Origin: Acidobacteriota bacterium
GTDB taxonomy: Bacteria; Acidobacteriota; Terriglobia; Bryobacterales; Bryobacteraceae
NCBI GenBank assembly: GCA_026393985.1
Contig: JAPKZB010000073.1
Span: 62,001 to 126,000 of the forward strand
Direction: 5' to 3'
Length of the DNA: 64,000 nucleotides
The notes below the pieces were generated by a model that made no database searches, had not been told where the DNA came from, and saw nothing but the letters and a program-made list of their open reading frames with translations. Position 1 is the stretch's first letter. Each line of letters starts with the position of its first letter. Shown piece after piece: positions 8,244 through 16,919 of the stretch. A program made the translations under genes and the position numbers.

Positions 8244-9147
8244 GCAGCCGGGCGTTCCGCGGCAGGTTCTCGACGCGGCGCAGACTGGCCTGCCAGGTTT
8301 CGACGGCATGCCGGTTGGTGAACACCTGCGGACGGTCGCGGTAGAGGACAAACAGATCAGTGTTCCGGCGGTAGGCAAACAGGAGGTTGGTCTTTTGCCC
8401 GATGCCCTGCCGCAGGCCGGCAAACCAGGCTTTGGTGCGCTCCCAGGAGTTGAAGTTGCCGTAGAACTGTTCGGCGCCGTAGGGCCGGTCGTTCAACGCA
8501 AGCGTCAGTTCGGTCCGCCGGAACTGCGTCTGCGAGGCGAGAGACAGGTTGCGATAGTCGCGGTTGGCCATGAAGCCGCGGGAAAAGTCGCGCGCCATGG
8601 TCCAGTGCTGCGCGAGGCCCTTGCCGACGTAGGCAACCGAGGCATGCTGCTGCTGGGTTCCCCAGTTGCCAAAGCCGCTGCGGAAACGCACCTCGCTCAA
8701 CGCCGGCGGCCGGGAGATGACGTTGACCACCCCGGCCGTGGCGTCCGAGCCGTAGAGCGTGGAGCCGGAGCCCTTGAGGATTTCCACCTGGGCCATCGAC
8801 TCGAGGGGAATCGGCAGGTCCATGCTCAGATTCGCCGTGTGCGCGCTGTTCAGCCGCAAGCCGTTCCACAAAATGAGCGATTGGCCAAAGCTGCCGCCGC
8901 GAATCGACAGGCCGCTGTTGACGGCCCCGGGTGCGCGTTCGCGCAGGTCGACCGACGCGTCGAGATTCATCAGATCGCTGATCGATCCGGCCAGCGGCGC
9001 CAACTCGCGCGCCGGAATCGCCTTCACATTCCGGTCGGCCTCTTCAAGTGGGATAGCCTCGTAGGCGCCCGTTACCACGATCGTCTTTTTCGACGGCTCC
9101 TGCGCCAGCACGGCACAACAGCTCAACGCTGCAACCCAAAAACGCAT
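8230..9147 (-). CDS. TonB-dependent receptor (BtuB/FepA-like), plug and first barrel strands (frameshifted)
   Basis: 305 residues with a signal peptide (RFWVAALSCCAVLAQ) and a TonB-box-like KTIVVTG after it. The plug domain is clear: PLAGSISDLMNLDASVDLRE, then LSIRGGSFGQSLILWNGLRL, SMAQVEILKGSGSTLYGSDA and GVVNVISRPP. These are the classic plug motifs of BtuB-like outer-membrane receptors for cobalamin, siderophores or glycans. The barrel begins after residue 155 and reading stops at 8230 within the barrel, where it should continue in the next frame. Substrate unknown. It lies 30 bases after the PIG-L gene in a minus-strand run. Confidence 0.8.
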   Translation of the reverse strand: MRFWVAALSCCAVLAQEPSKKTIVVTGAYEAIPLEEADRNVKAIPARELAPLAGSISDLMNLDASVDLRERAPGAVNSGLSIRGGSFGQSLILWNGLRLNSAHTANLSMDLPIPLESMAQVEILKGSGSTLYGSDATAGVVNVISRPPALSEVRFRSGFGNWGTQQQHASVAYVGKGLAQHWTMARDFSRGFMANRDYRNLSLASQTQFRRTELTLALNDRPYGAEQFYGNFNSWERTKAWFAGLRQGIGQKTNLLFAYRRNTDLFVLYRDRPQVFTNRHAVETWQASLRRVENLPRNARLHCRL

Positions 9148-9177
9148 TGGTTCTCTCGTCAGAAGGGCTCCGCGCGG

Positions 9178-9930
9178 CTAGCGCCGCAGCCGGTCTCCGA
9201 CTAACTCCTGCAGCAGCGGCGTCGCCGGATACGGATGGTGCTTGTACTGCCGGAAGCCTTCGGCGTAACGCACGGCCACCGATTGCCCCCGCGCCCGCGT
9301 CCACTCCTCCATCGAGTGTAGATAGTCGTCCATGCCATGCTGCCGCTGCAGCCACTCGCGCTGGCTGGCGTGCGCGGCCAGCATCTCGCGCTTGCGGGTA
9401 AACTCCGGCCCGATGTCGACGGCGAAGTCGGCTTGCACGGGGCGGCCATCGCGGTCACGTCCCTCGATCGAGTCCATGAAGTACAGGTGCGGAATGCCGG
9501 GCAGCGGGGCGGCCTCGCCGCAGCGGTAGTTGGGACAGGAGACGGCGAAGCAGGCATCGCGTACGAGTGTGCTGGTGGCTTCGTGATCGCAGTGGTAGTC
9601 GGTGGGGGAGGAGGTGAGGATGAGGGTCGGCTGCTGCCGCCGGAGCAGCTCGGTGACGCGGCGGCGGCTGGGGTCGTCGTTGAAGATGGAGAGATCACGA
9701 AACTCGGCGCATTCGTAGGCGGCGCTGATGAGTGCGGCGGCCGCAGCGGCCTCCCGGCGGCGGATGGCGGCGATCTCCTCCGGGCCTTGTTCCATTGATC
9801 CGCAGTCGCCTGGGGTCATCGAGACGATGGTCACCCGGTGGCCGGCTTCCGCCAGCAGAGCCAGGGTGCCGCCGGCGAGAATTTCGGCGTCGTCCGGATG
9901 CGCGTGAATGGAGAGAATGTGATGGGTCAT
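9178..9930 (-). CDS. PIG-L/LmbE family N-deacetylase
   Basis: 250 residues. The zinc motif AHPDDAE is at residues 10-16, and the second metal/catalytic segment is DYHCDHEAT near residue 113. The N-terminal Rossmann-like fold GHRVTIVSMTPGDCGS is typical. The family removes acetyl groups from N-acetylglucosamine-linked substrates (BshB, MshB, LmbE). Many acidobacterial members are annotated as glucosamine deacetylases, but no bacillithiol or mycothiol gene is nearby, so the substrate is open. The start overlaps the proC stop by four bases; cotranscription is likely. Confidence 0.88.
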   Translation of the reverse strand: MTHHILSIHAHPDDAEILAGGTLALLAEAGHRVTIVSMTPGDCGSMEQGPEEIAAIRRREAAAAAALISAAYECAEFRDLSIFNDDPSRRRVTELLRRQQPTLILTSSPTDYHCDHEATSTLVRDACFAVSCPNYRCGEAAPLPGIPHLYFMDSIEGRDRDGRPVQADFAVDIGPEFTRKREMLAAHASQREWLQRQHGMDDYLHSMEEWTRARGQSVAVRYAEGFRQYKHHPYPATPLLQELVGDRLRR

Positions 9931-10775
9931 GGCTGTGGAGTTTCGAGCGAATCAAGCATGGCCCTGGTCTTGTTCCGGCTGTGCTGCGTGGCGGCTTCGA
10001 TGGCCGAGATCAGCATACTGCGGAGGCCGTGCCGTTCGAGTTCATGAATCGCGGCGATCGTCACGCCCCCGGGGGTAATCACCTGGTCCCGCAAGATCGC
10101 CGGATGGAGGCCGGAGTCGCGCACGTGCTTCGCTGCGCCGAGCACGGTCTGCTCGGCCAGCCGGGTGGAGATGTCGCGCGAGAGGCCCATTTTGAGGCCC
10201 GCCGCGATCATCGCCTCGATGAAGATGTAGACGTAGGCGGGGCCGGAGCCGGAGAGCGCCGTCACGGCGTCCATCTGCTCGTCGTCGACCCAGGCCACTA
10301 CGCCCACCGCCCGGAAAATGCTTTCGACCATCTCGCGTTGCGCCCGCGTCGCCACGGCGTTGTGACTCAGGCCGATGGCGCCCTCTTCGAGGATCACGGG
10401 AATGTTCGGCATGGCGCGAAAGACGGCCATCGGTACGCCGGCTTCGGCTTCGAGCACGGCGAGCGGCAACATGGCGGCCAGTGAAATCAGGATCTGGTCC
10501 GGCCGCAGCACGTCGCGAATCTCGCGGATCACCTTGGAAACGTTGACGGGTTTTACGGCCAGGATCACGATATCGGCCGCGGCGGCCGCCTCGCGGTTGC
10601 CGCCGGCCGTAGCCAGGATGCCGAATCGCTTGGCGAGGGCAGCGGCCGAAGCCCCGGTCCGCGTCGTCGCCACGCATTGGGAGGCCTCCACCACTTCGGC
10701 TTTCAGCATGCCGCCGAGGAGCGCGGCGCCCATGTTGCCGGCGCCAAGGACGGCTACGCGAGGTGGAGAGGCCAT
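9927..10775 (-). CDS. proC: pyrroline-5-carboxylate reductase
   Basis: 282 residues, slightly above the usual 270. The N-terminal dinucleotide-binding motif is VLGAGNMGAALLGGML, and the C-terminal dimer domain carries ALSGSGPAYVYIFIEAM and the QVITPGGVTIAAIHELE segment near residue 235, characteristic of P5C reductases. It makes proline from pyrroline-5-carboxylate with NAD(P)H in the cytoplasm. It follows the hydroxyacid dehydrogenase gene by 13 bases and overlaps the deacetylase by four. No proA or proB is in view. Confidence 0.95.
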   Translation of the reverse strand: MASPPRVAVLGAGNMGAALLGGMLKAEVVEASQCVATTRTGASAAALAKRFGILATAGGNREAAAAADIVILAVKPVNVSKVIREIRDVLRPDQILISLAAMLPLAVLEAEAGVPMAVFRAMPNIPVILEEGAIGLSHNAVATRAQREMVESIFRAVGVVAWVDDEQMDAVTALSGSGPAYVYIFIEAMIAAGLKMGLSRDISTRLAEQTVLGAAKHVRDSGLHPAILRDQVITPGGVTIAAIHELERHGLRSMLISAIEAATQHSRNKTRAMLDSLETPQP

Positions 10776-10788
10776 CCCTATAGATTCG

Positions 10789-11793
10789 TCAATAGCCCTT
10801 CTGCTTGTCTACTACATTCAGCATCGGACGGCCGTCGACAAACCGCTTCACATTCTCTTTGATGGTCCCGATCATCCGCGCCCGGTCCTTGTCGCTGCGT
10901 CCGGCAATGTGCGGCGTGATGATGGCGTTCGGAAACTTCCACAGCGCGTGGCCCTGCGGCAGCGGCTCCGGATCGGTCACGTCCACGCCCGCCCCGGCAA
11001 TCCGCTTGCTGTCGAGCGCCTTCACGAGGCCCCCCATCTCATAGATGCCGCCCCGGCTGACGGCAATGAAGAAGCTGTCTTTCTTCATCAGGTCGAACTG
11101 CCGTGTTCCCATCATCTTGTGGCTCTTCTCAGTGTGCGGTGCGGAGATGAAGATCACATCGGCTTCCGGCACCACCTCGTCCAACTGATCCGGCTTCACC
11201 GTCCGCTTGATGAACGGGGAGAAGGGAAGGTCCTCCGGGTCGACGCAAATCACCGTCATCCCGAACGCCCAGCTCCGCAGAGCAATCTGCTGGCCGATTC
11301 CGCCGCAGCCGATGACGACGGCCGTCCGTCCGTTCAGTTCAATGCCCGGATAGGGCCGCGGCTGCCAGGTTTCGGTCGTGCGGTCGCCGACGAACTTATA
11401 GATGCCGCGCGAGAGCGCCAGCAGCATGGCCAGCGCGTGGTCGGCGATCTCTGGTCCCTGCACAATCTGGTTGTTGGTGAGAATGATGCTGGAGTCGCGC
11501 AGGTCTGCGCCACCCGACAGATGCAGCACCCGCTCGACGCCGGCGCTCATCGTCTGCACCCACTTCAACTTCTTGGCCGCCCGAATGTCCTGCGGCCGCA
11601 CCTCGCCCACCACCGCATCAGCATCGGCAATCTCGCCAGCCAGGGTATCCCGCGTCACGTTCACCACCCGGACTTTATCCGAGACGGTCTGTAACTCCCG
11701 GGCGACTTCGGTGTCGCCCATCACCAGGATCTTCTTCGGTTGCGCCGGCAGCAACGCCGCGCAGGCGGCCAGCAGGAGGAGGGTTCGCTTCAT
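10789..11793 (-). CDS. D-2-hydroxyacid dehydrogenase with a signal peptide
   Basis: 334 residues. After a signal peptide (KRTLLLLAACAALLPAQPKK) comes the D-isomer 2-hydroxyacid dehydrogenase fold: GRTAVVIGCGGIGQQIALR for NAD binding, FIAVSRGGIYEMGGL holding the catalytic Arg, VDVTDPEPLP with the Glu, and IITPHIAGRSD with the His. The fold binds NAD(H), so the export signal is unexpected; the leader could be vestigial or the protein may be periplasmic. Substrate unknown. It is first in a run leading to proC and diverges from ilvD, with only 44 bases between them. Confidence 0.85.
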   Translation of the reverse strand: MKRTLLLLAACAALLPAQPKKILVMGDTEVARELQTVSDKVRVVNVTRDTLAGEIADADAVVGEVRPQDIRAAKKLKWVQTMSAGVERVLHLSGGADLRDSSIILTNNQIVQGPEIADHALAMLLALSRGIYKFVGDRTTETWQPRPYPGIELNGRTAVVIGCGGIGQQIALRSWAFGMTVICVDPEDLPFSPFIKRTVKPDQLDEVVPEADVIFISAPHTEKSHKMMGTRQFDLMKKDSFFIAVSRGGIYEMGGLVKALDSKRIAGAGVDVTDPEPLPQGHALWKFPNAIITPHIAGRSDKDRARMIGTIKENVKRFVDGRPMLNVVDKQKGY

Positions 11794-11837
11794 GGCCGGA
11801 ATTGTATCGCATGAACTAGTTAGAATAGAAGTGCTTT

Positions 11838-13511
11838 ATGTCACTCCGCAGCTACACCATCACCCAGGGCCGCGATCGCGCGCCCGCGCGTTCCATGCTG
11901 AAGGCCATTGGCTTCACCGACGAAGACCTCCGCAAGCCGATCATCGGCATCGCCAACACCTGGATTGAAACCATGCCGTGCAACTACAATCTGCGCGCGC
12001 TGGCCGAAAAGGTCAAAGAGGGCGTCCGCGCCGCCGGTGGCACACCCATGGAGTTCAACACCATCGCCATCAGCGATGGCGTGACCATGGGCACTGAAGG
12101 CATGAAAGCGTCGCTCGTCAGCCGCGACCTGATCGCCGACTCGATCGAACTCACCGCGCGCGGCTATATGTTTGACGGCCTCGTTACCCTGGTGGCCTGC
12201 GATAAGACCATCCCCGGCGCGGCCATGGGCCTGCTCCGGTTGAACATCCCCAGCCTGATCCTCTACGGCGGGTCCATCATGCCCGGCAAACTGGGCGACA
12301 AGCTTCTCTCCATCCAGGACGTTTTTGAGGCCGTGGGCGCCAACGCCGCCGGCAAGATTACCGACGCCGAACTCCTCGCCATTGAAGACCACGCCTGCCC
12401 GGGCGCCGGCGCCTGCGGCGGCCAGTTCACGGCGAACACGATGGCCACCGTGATGGAGATCATCGGCCTGGCTCCGATGTTCACCGCCAGCATCCCGCAG
12501 GTCGACCCCCGCAAGGATGACGTGTCGCGCTACTGCGGCCGCGTCATCATGGATGCCGTGCGCAAGGACATCAAACCCCGCGACATCTGCACCCGCACCT
12601 CGTTTGAAAACGCGATCGCCTCGGTGGCCGCCAGCGGCGGCTCCACCAACGCCGTTCTGCACCTGCTCGCCATGGCCAAAGACGCCGGCGTCGCGCTCGA
12701 CATCGACGACTTCCAAACCATCAGCCAGCGCACCCCGCTCTATCTCGACATCAAGCCGGCCGGCAAGTACTTCGCCGCCGACGTCGATACCGCCGGCGGC
12801 ATTCCGCTCATCGCCAAGCGCCTCGTCGATGGTGGGTATGCCGATGGCAACTGCCTGACTGTCACCGGCAAGACCATCAACGAAGAGCTGCTCGCCGTGG
12901 TGGAAACGCCCGGCCAGCAGGTGATTCGGCCGCTCGATGCGCCCATCAAAAAGACCGGCGGCCTGTTGATCCTCAAAGGCTCCCTCGCGCCGGAAGGCTC
13001 CGTGCTCAAAGTCACCGGCATCGCCAAGAAGAGCCATCGCGGACCGGCCCGCTGCTTCAACCGGGAAGAGGACGCCATGACCGCCGTGCAGACCGGGCAG
13101 ATTCAGCCCGGCGATGTCGTGGTGATTCGCTATGAAGGGCCCAAGGGCGGCCCCGGCATGCGTGAAATGCTCGGCGTCACCAGCGCCATCATGGGTGCGG
13201 GCCTCGGCGAAGACGTGGTCCTGCTCACCGATGGCCGCTTCAGCGGCGCCACCCGCGGCTTCATGATCGGCCACGTCGCTCCCGAAGCCGTCGACGCCGG
13301 TCCGATTGCCGTGGTTGAAGACGGCGACATGATCCACATCGATCTGGAAAAGTCGGTGATCGATCTCGAAGTGGCGCCGGAGACCATCGCCGCCCGCTTC
13401 GCCAACTGGACCAAACCGCCGTGGAAGTACACCAACGGCGTTTATGCTAAGTACATCGCCCTGGTCGGCTCCTCGGCCAAAGGCGCCGTTACCAGCCACT
13501 TCGACAAGTAG
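11838..13511 (+). CDS. ilvD: dihydroxy-acid dehydratase
   Basis: 557 residues, full length. The Fe-S ligands are visible in [13 protein letters not shown] (about residue 125) and [17 protein letters not shown] (about residue 194). The C-terminal [19 protein letters not shown] and [20 protein letters not shown] segments are the standard IlvD/Edd signatures. It dehydrates dihydroxy acids in valine, isoleucine and pantothenate synthesis. Stands alone, divergent from the hydroxyacid dehydrogenase; AGAAG lies six bases before the ATG. The close Edd sugar-acid dehydratases are less likely given the length and these signatures. Confidence 0.96.
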   Translation: MSLRSYTITQGRDRAPARSMLKAIGFTDEDLRKPIIGIANTWIETMPCNYNLRALAEKVKEGVRAAGGTPMEFNTIAISDGVTMGTEGMKASLVSRDLIADSIELTARGYMFDGLVTLVACDKTIPGAAMGLLRLNIPSLILYGGSIMPGKLGDKLLSIQDVFEAVGANAAGKITDAELLAIEDHACPGAGACGGQFTANTMATVMEIIGLAPMFTASIPQVDPRKDDVSRYCGRVIMDAVRKDIKPRDICTRTSFENAIASVAASGGSTNAVLHLLAMAKDAGVALDIDDFQTISQRTPLYLDIKPAGKYFAADVDTAGGIPLIAKRLVDGGYADGNCLTVTGKTINEELLAVVETPGQQVIRPLDAPIKKTGGLLILKGSLAPEGSVLKVTGIAKKSHRGPARCFNREEDAMTAVQTGQIQPGDVVVIRYEGPKGGPGMREMLGVTSAIMGAGLGEDVVLLTDGRFSGATRGFMIGHVAPEAVDAGPIAVVEDGDMIHIDLEKSVIDLEVAPETIAARFANWTKPPWKYTNGVYAKYIALVGSSAKGAVTSHFDK

Positions 13512-13520
13512 TTACCAACC

Positions 13521-13554
13521 GGGGCGGGGAGGTCGCGGCCACCTCTCCCGCCCC
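13521..13554. terminator. GC-rich hairpin between ilvD and the symporter gene
   Basis: GGGGCGGGGAGGT (13521-13533) pairs with ACCTCTCCCGCCCC (13541-13554), 13 pairs with one bulged base. It sits between convergent stops. No U-tract follows, so it may block transcription from both sides less efficiently than a classic intrinsic terminator. Confidence 0.5.
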
Positions 13555-13555
13555 C

Positions 13556-14689
13556 TTAGGACCTCCGGTCCAGGATCGCCGTAGCAGCGCAGTTGCCCAG
13601 AATATTGACTCCCGTGCGGATCATGTCGATCACCGCGTCAATGCCAAGCAGCATCGCCAGTCCTTCGAGCGGCAGGCCGAACGCCGTGAACAAGCTCGAG
13701 AGAATCACAAAGTTCGCCCGCGGAATGCCGGCGACTCCCTTGCTCGTCAGCTTCAACGTAGCCAGAATCATCACCTGCTGGCCGGGACTCAACGCGATGC
13801 CCGCCGCCTGCGCTACAAACAGCGTCGCCATCGCCAGATGAATCGTGCTGCCGCACAGGTTGAAGCTCAACCCGAGCGGTAGCGCCAGGCTCACCACCTC
13901 GCGCCGCACCCCGAAACTCTCCATCGCCTCCATCGCCTTGGGCAGGGCGGCGGCGCTCGACGTGGTGCCCAGCGCCAGCAAAAACGGCTCCCGCACCGCC
14001 ATGGCGAAGCGCCGTACAGAGACGCCCGCCCCCCACAGCCCCAGCGCGATCACCCCGGCAAAAAGCCCCTGCGCCGCCCAAGCCAGCAGGGCGAAGTAGC
14101 TCAAGCCTTGAATCACCGCAAAGCCGCCCGCCCCCACCGTGGCCGCCATCGAAGCCGCCACCCCCGCCGGCGCCAGCAGCATCACGTACCGGATAAATGC
14201 ATACGCCACCGCCGCCACCGACTCGGCGAACCGGATGAACCGCTCCTGCCCCTGCGCCGCCACCCCCACCATCACACTGAACAAGACAATCTGCAGCACG
14301 TTGCCCTTGGCCATCGCCTCGAAGATGCTCGCCGGAAACAGATTCGCCACCACCTCGCCAAAGTTCGCCGCCGGCGCCGCCGCCACCGGCGCGGACCGCA
14401 GCGCCACCCCCACCCCGGGCTCGAACCACCACACCATGCCCCATCCAAGCAGCAGCCCAATCGAGGTAGCAATCTCAAAAAGCACCACCGCCCGCCCCCC
14501 CAACTGCCCAATTCCCGCCCCCCGGGCACAACCCGCCACCAGCGCGCCGAACAGCACGGGGGCGATGACGGCCTGAATCAGCTTCAAAAATATGCGGCCC
14601 ACCGGCGCCAGGCTCTGGCCAAACTCCGGCCAAATCAACCCCACGCCGGCGCCTACCGCCATGCTCAACAACAAGTAGACGCTAAGCAA
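13556..14689 (-). CDS. dicarboxylate/amino acid:cation symporter (DAACS family)
   Basis: 377 residues, a little shorter than GltP/DctA (about 420). Eight or so hydrophobic segments are visible, with the re-entrant serine-rich loop ALGTTSSAAALPKAMEAMES at about residue 245 and the substrate-binding region LPLGLSFNLCGSTIHLAMAT followed by GVAGIPRANFVILSS. These define the glutamate/aspartate/C4-dicarboxylate symporters. The substrate is glutamate, aspartate or succinate by family. Its start overlaps the small membrane protein gene by eight bases. The plus strand is strikingly C-rich here although the gene is on minus. Confidence 0.9.
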   Translation of the reverse strand: MLSVYLLLSMAVGAGVGLIWPEFGQSLAPVGRIFLKLIQAVIAPVLFGALVAGCARGAGIGQLGGRAVVLFEIATSIGLLLGWGMVWWFEPGVGVALRSAPVAAAPAANFGEVVANLFPASIFEAMAKGNVLQIVLFSVMVGVAAQGQERFIRFAESVAAVAYAFIRYVMLLAPAGVAASMAATVGAGGFAVIQGLSYFALLAWAAQGLFAGVIALGLWGAGVSVRRFAMAVREPFLLALGTTSSAAALPKAMEAMESFGVRREVVSLALPLGLSFNLCGSTIHLAMATLFVAQAAGIALSPGQQVMILATLKLTSKGVAGIPRANFVILSSLFTAFGLPLEGLAMLLGIDAVIDMIRTGVNILGNCAATAILDRRS

Positions 14690-14876
14690 GCTTCCGGACC
14701 AGGCGCGCAGGAAGGCCGAACAGCGACCAGATGAGATCCAGGACGCCCGAAACCACCACGCCCACCAGGCGGAAGGGCAGCAGCACCAGCCAGATGACCG
14801 GATAGAGCACCAGCGCCAGCACCGCTAACGGCCAGCACAGGATCAGCAGAATACACCAGAGCAAAAACTTAAGCAC
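14682..14876 (-). CDS. small membrane protein, unknown function
   Basis: 64 residues from a GTG at 14876 with AGGGGGA eight bases upstream, which sets the start (the frame is open further up but is not protein-like). Two hydrophobic segments, LKFLLWCILLILCWPLAVLA and an adjoining YPVIWLVLLPFRLVGVVVSG, then a basic end (LPARLVRKLA). I do not recognise a family. It overlaps the symporter start by eight bases, so the two are probably translated together. Confidence 0.6.
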   Translation of the reverse strand: MLKFLLWCILLILCWPLAVLALVLYPVIWLVLLPFRLVGVVVSGVLDLIWSLFGLPARLVRKLA

Positions 14877-14943
14877 CGGAAAATCCCCCTTCGAGAGGAA
14901 ATACGCAGTGTAGCAGCCTCGGGTTCGGCTAAACTTGTACGCT

Positions 14944-16011
14944 ATGCGGTGGACCATCGTTCTTTTCCTGGCCGCCCTGCTCCGCGCCGATGAGTGGTCC
15001 GCGGACAAGGCGCGGCGCGTCGAACAGGCAATCGAGGCCGAACGCCAGCGGCAGCAGGTCGTTGGCGTCAGCGTGGCGATTGCCGAAAAAGGCATCCTCC
15101 GCCTCGCCGCCGGCTTCGGCAAGGCCGACCTCGAACAAGACGTTCCCGCCCGGCCGGATACCGTCTACCGCCTGGCCTCCCTCTCTAAGCCGATTACGGC
15201 CGTGGCCGCCCTCCAACTCTACGAACGCGGCAAGCTCAATCTAAGCGCCCCGGTGCAGAACTATGTCCCAGCGTTTCCGCAGAAGCAGTGGGGCGTTTCC
15301 GTGCTCGACCTGCTCGGCCACCTCGCCGGGGTGCGCCACTACCTCGGTGACGAGTTGGCCTCGACGGTCCACTACACCAACCTGCTCGACCCCTTGCGCA
15401 TCTTCGCGCAGGATCCGCTCGTCCACCAACCCCGCACCAAGTACCTCTACACCACCTACGGCTACAACCTGGCCGGCGCCGCCGTCGAAGCCGCTGCCGG
15501 CCTCCCCTTTCTCCAGTACCTGCGTGAGAACATCTTCAAGCCGGCGGGCATGGGCTCCATCCGCGCCGACGACCAGACCGAGATCATCCGCCATCGCTCC
15601 CGCGGCTACGCCAAAAGCAAAGACGGCCGCATCCTCCACACGGGCCTGGCCGATACCAGCAACAAGATCCCCGGCGGGGGCCTCGCCGCCACGGTCTTCG
15701 ATCTCATCGCCTTTGCCAACGCCTACGAGACCGGCCTGCTCCTCAAGCGCCCCACCATGCGCATGATGACGCAGCGCCAACGCCTGCTCGACGGCCAACT
15801 GACCGGCTACGGACTGGGCTGGAATGTCATGCCGCTAGCCGGCCGCCCGGCCATCTCCCACAGCGGTTCCCAGCAGGGCGCCCGGACGCTGCTCGTCCTG
15901 TACCCGGAAACGAACCTGACGATTGTCGTCCTGGCAAACTCCGATCACGCCGTGGTCAACGATTTTGCGTCTGCCATCCTGAAGGCGCTCGACACACCCT
16001 CGTCGGCGTGA
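14944..16011 (+). CDS. serine hydrolase, beta-lactamase/class C penicillin-binding-like
   Basis: 355 residues from the ATG at 14944, giving the signal peptide RWTIVLFLAALLRADEW. Motifs: S-L-S-K in YRLASLSKPITA (active Ser and Lys, about residue 79), Y-G-Y-N in YLYTTYGYNLAGAAVE, and H-S-G-S in PAISHSGSQQGAR. These correspond to the SxxK, YxN and HxG triad of family S12 (AmpC, EstB, LACTB). The product is exported; the substrate could be a peptide, ester or beta-lactam, and LACTB-like proteases are close. The last 67 bases overlap lipA on the other strand. Confidence 0.88.
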   Translation: MRWTIVLFLAALLRADEWSADKARRVEQAIEAERQRQQVVGVSVAIAEKGILRLAAGFGKADLEQDVPARPDTVYRLASLSKPITAVAALQLYERGKLNLSAPVQNYVPAFPQKQWGVSVLDLLGHLAGVRHYLGDELASTVHYTNLLDPLRIFAQDPLVHQPRTKYLYTTYGYNLAGAAVEAAAGLPFLQYLRENIFKPAGMGSIRADDQTEIIRHRSRGYAKSKDGRILHTGLADTSNKIPGGGLAATVFDLIAFANAYETGLLLKRPTMRMMTQRQRLLDGQLTGYGLGWNVMPLAGRPAISHSGSQQGARTLLVLYPETNLTIVVLANSDHAVVNDFASAILKALDTPSSA

Positions 16012-16853
16012 TAGCTGCTGCGCACCAGCGGCCCGGCTTCGACGTGCCCATAGCCCATCTCGTAGCCCAGGCGCCGGTACTCGGCGAACTCCTCCACCGG
16101 AATGTAGCGCAGAATCGGCAGATGCTTCGGCGAAGGCCGCAGGTACTGCCCCAGCGTCAGAATATCCACGTGGTGCGCCCGCAGATCTTTCATCACCTGC
16201 ACGACCTCTTCGGGCGTCTCGCCGAGCCCGAGCATGACGCCGGACTTGGTGGGCGTCTCCGGGCGCAGCGTCTTGGCATAAGCCAGCATGTCGAGCGATC
16301 GCTCGTAGCGGGCCCCCAGTCGCACCATGCGGTACAGCCGCGGTACCGTCTCCGTGTTGTGGTTGAGCACGTCCGGCGCGGCTTCCATCACGATCTCCAT
16401 GGCTTCGCGCTTTCCCTGAAAATCGGGCACCAGCACCTCGACCCGGCACCCCGGCACCCGTTCGCGAATCGCCTCAATCGTCATTTTGAACAGCAGCGCG
16501 CCGCCGTCCTTCCGGTCATCGCGGTTCACGCTGGTCACCACGGCATACTGCAATCCCATCAGCGCCACCGCCTCGGCCACCCGGCGCGGTTCGTCCATAT
16601 CCACCGCCAGCGGCGCACCCTTCTGCACGGCACAAAAACCGCAGCGCCGCGTGCACACGTTGCCCAGAATCATGAAGGTAGCCGTCCGCCGGTTCCAGCA
16701 GTCGCCAATGTTCGGACACGCCGCCGACTCGCAGACCGTGTGCAATTGCAGGTCGGCCACCAGCTGCTTCAACTCGCGGTAGTTCTCGCCCACCGGAGCC
16801 GGCGCGCGCAGCCACTTGGGCCGTTCAACCTTGGTTTCGATCGTAACCAGCAC
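15945..16853 (-). CDS. lipA: lipoyl synthase
   Basis: 302 residues, radical SAM enzyme that inserts sulfur into octanoyl-protein. The auxiliary cluster cysteines C41, C46, C52 (CESAACPNIGDC) and the radical SAM cluster C67, C71, C74 (CTRRCGFC) are all present, with the C-terminal RSSYHADE holding the conserved Ser ligand. Other family motifs: SVNRDDRKDGGA, NHNTETVPRLY and MLGLGETPEEV. lipB is not adjacent. The 3' end overlaps the beta-lactamase-like gene on the other strand by 67 bases. Confidence 0.97.
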   Translation of the reverse strand: MLVTIETKVERPKWLRAPAPVGENYRELKQLVADLQLHTVCESAACPNIGDCWNRRTATFMILGNVCTRRCGFCAVQKGAPLAVDMDEPRRVAEAVALMGLQYAVVTSVNRDDRKDGGALLFKMTIEAIRERVPGCRVEVLVPDFQGKREAMEIVMEAAPDVLNHNTETVPRLYRMVRLGARYERSLDMLAYAKTLRPETPTKSGVMLGLGETPEEVVQVMKDLRAHHVDILTLGQYLRPSPKHLPILRYIPVEEFAEYRRLGYEMGYGHVEAGPLVRSSYHADEGVSSAFRMADAKSLTTA

Positions 16854-16919
16854 TTTCCCCTAGGATAACGCAGCCGCCGGACGGCGCCGGGCAATGGGAG
16901 AACCGGGCAATGTGGGAAC

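Noticed and set aside
9100-9180. Cobalamin riboswitch before the BtuB-like receptor
   Set aside because: Only 30 bases separate it from the deacetylase gene, too little for a riboswitch, and no B12-box is visible.
16887-16912. Two copies of CCGGGCAATG 16 bases apart before the ATP-grasp gene
   Set aside because: Only two short copies close to the ribosome site; probably chance in this composition.
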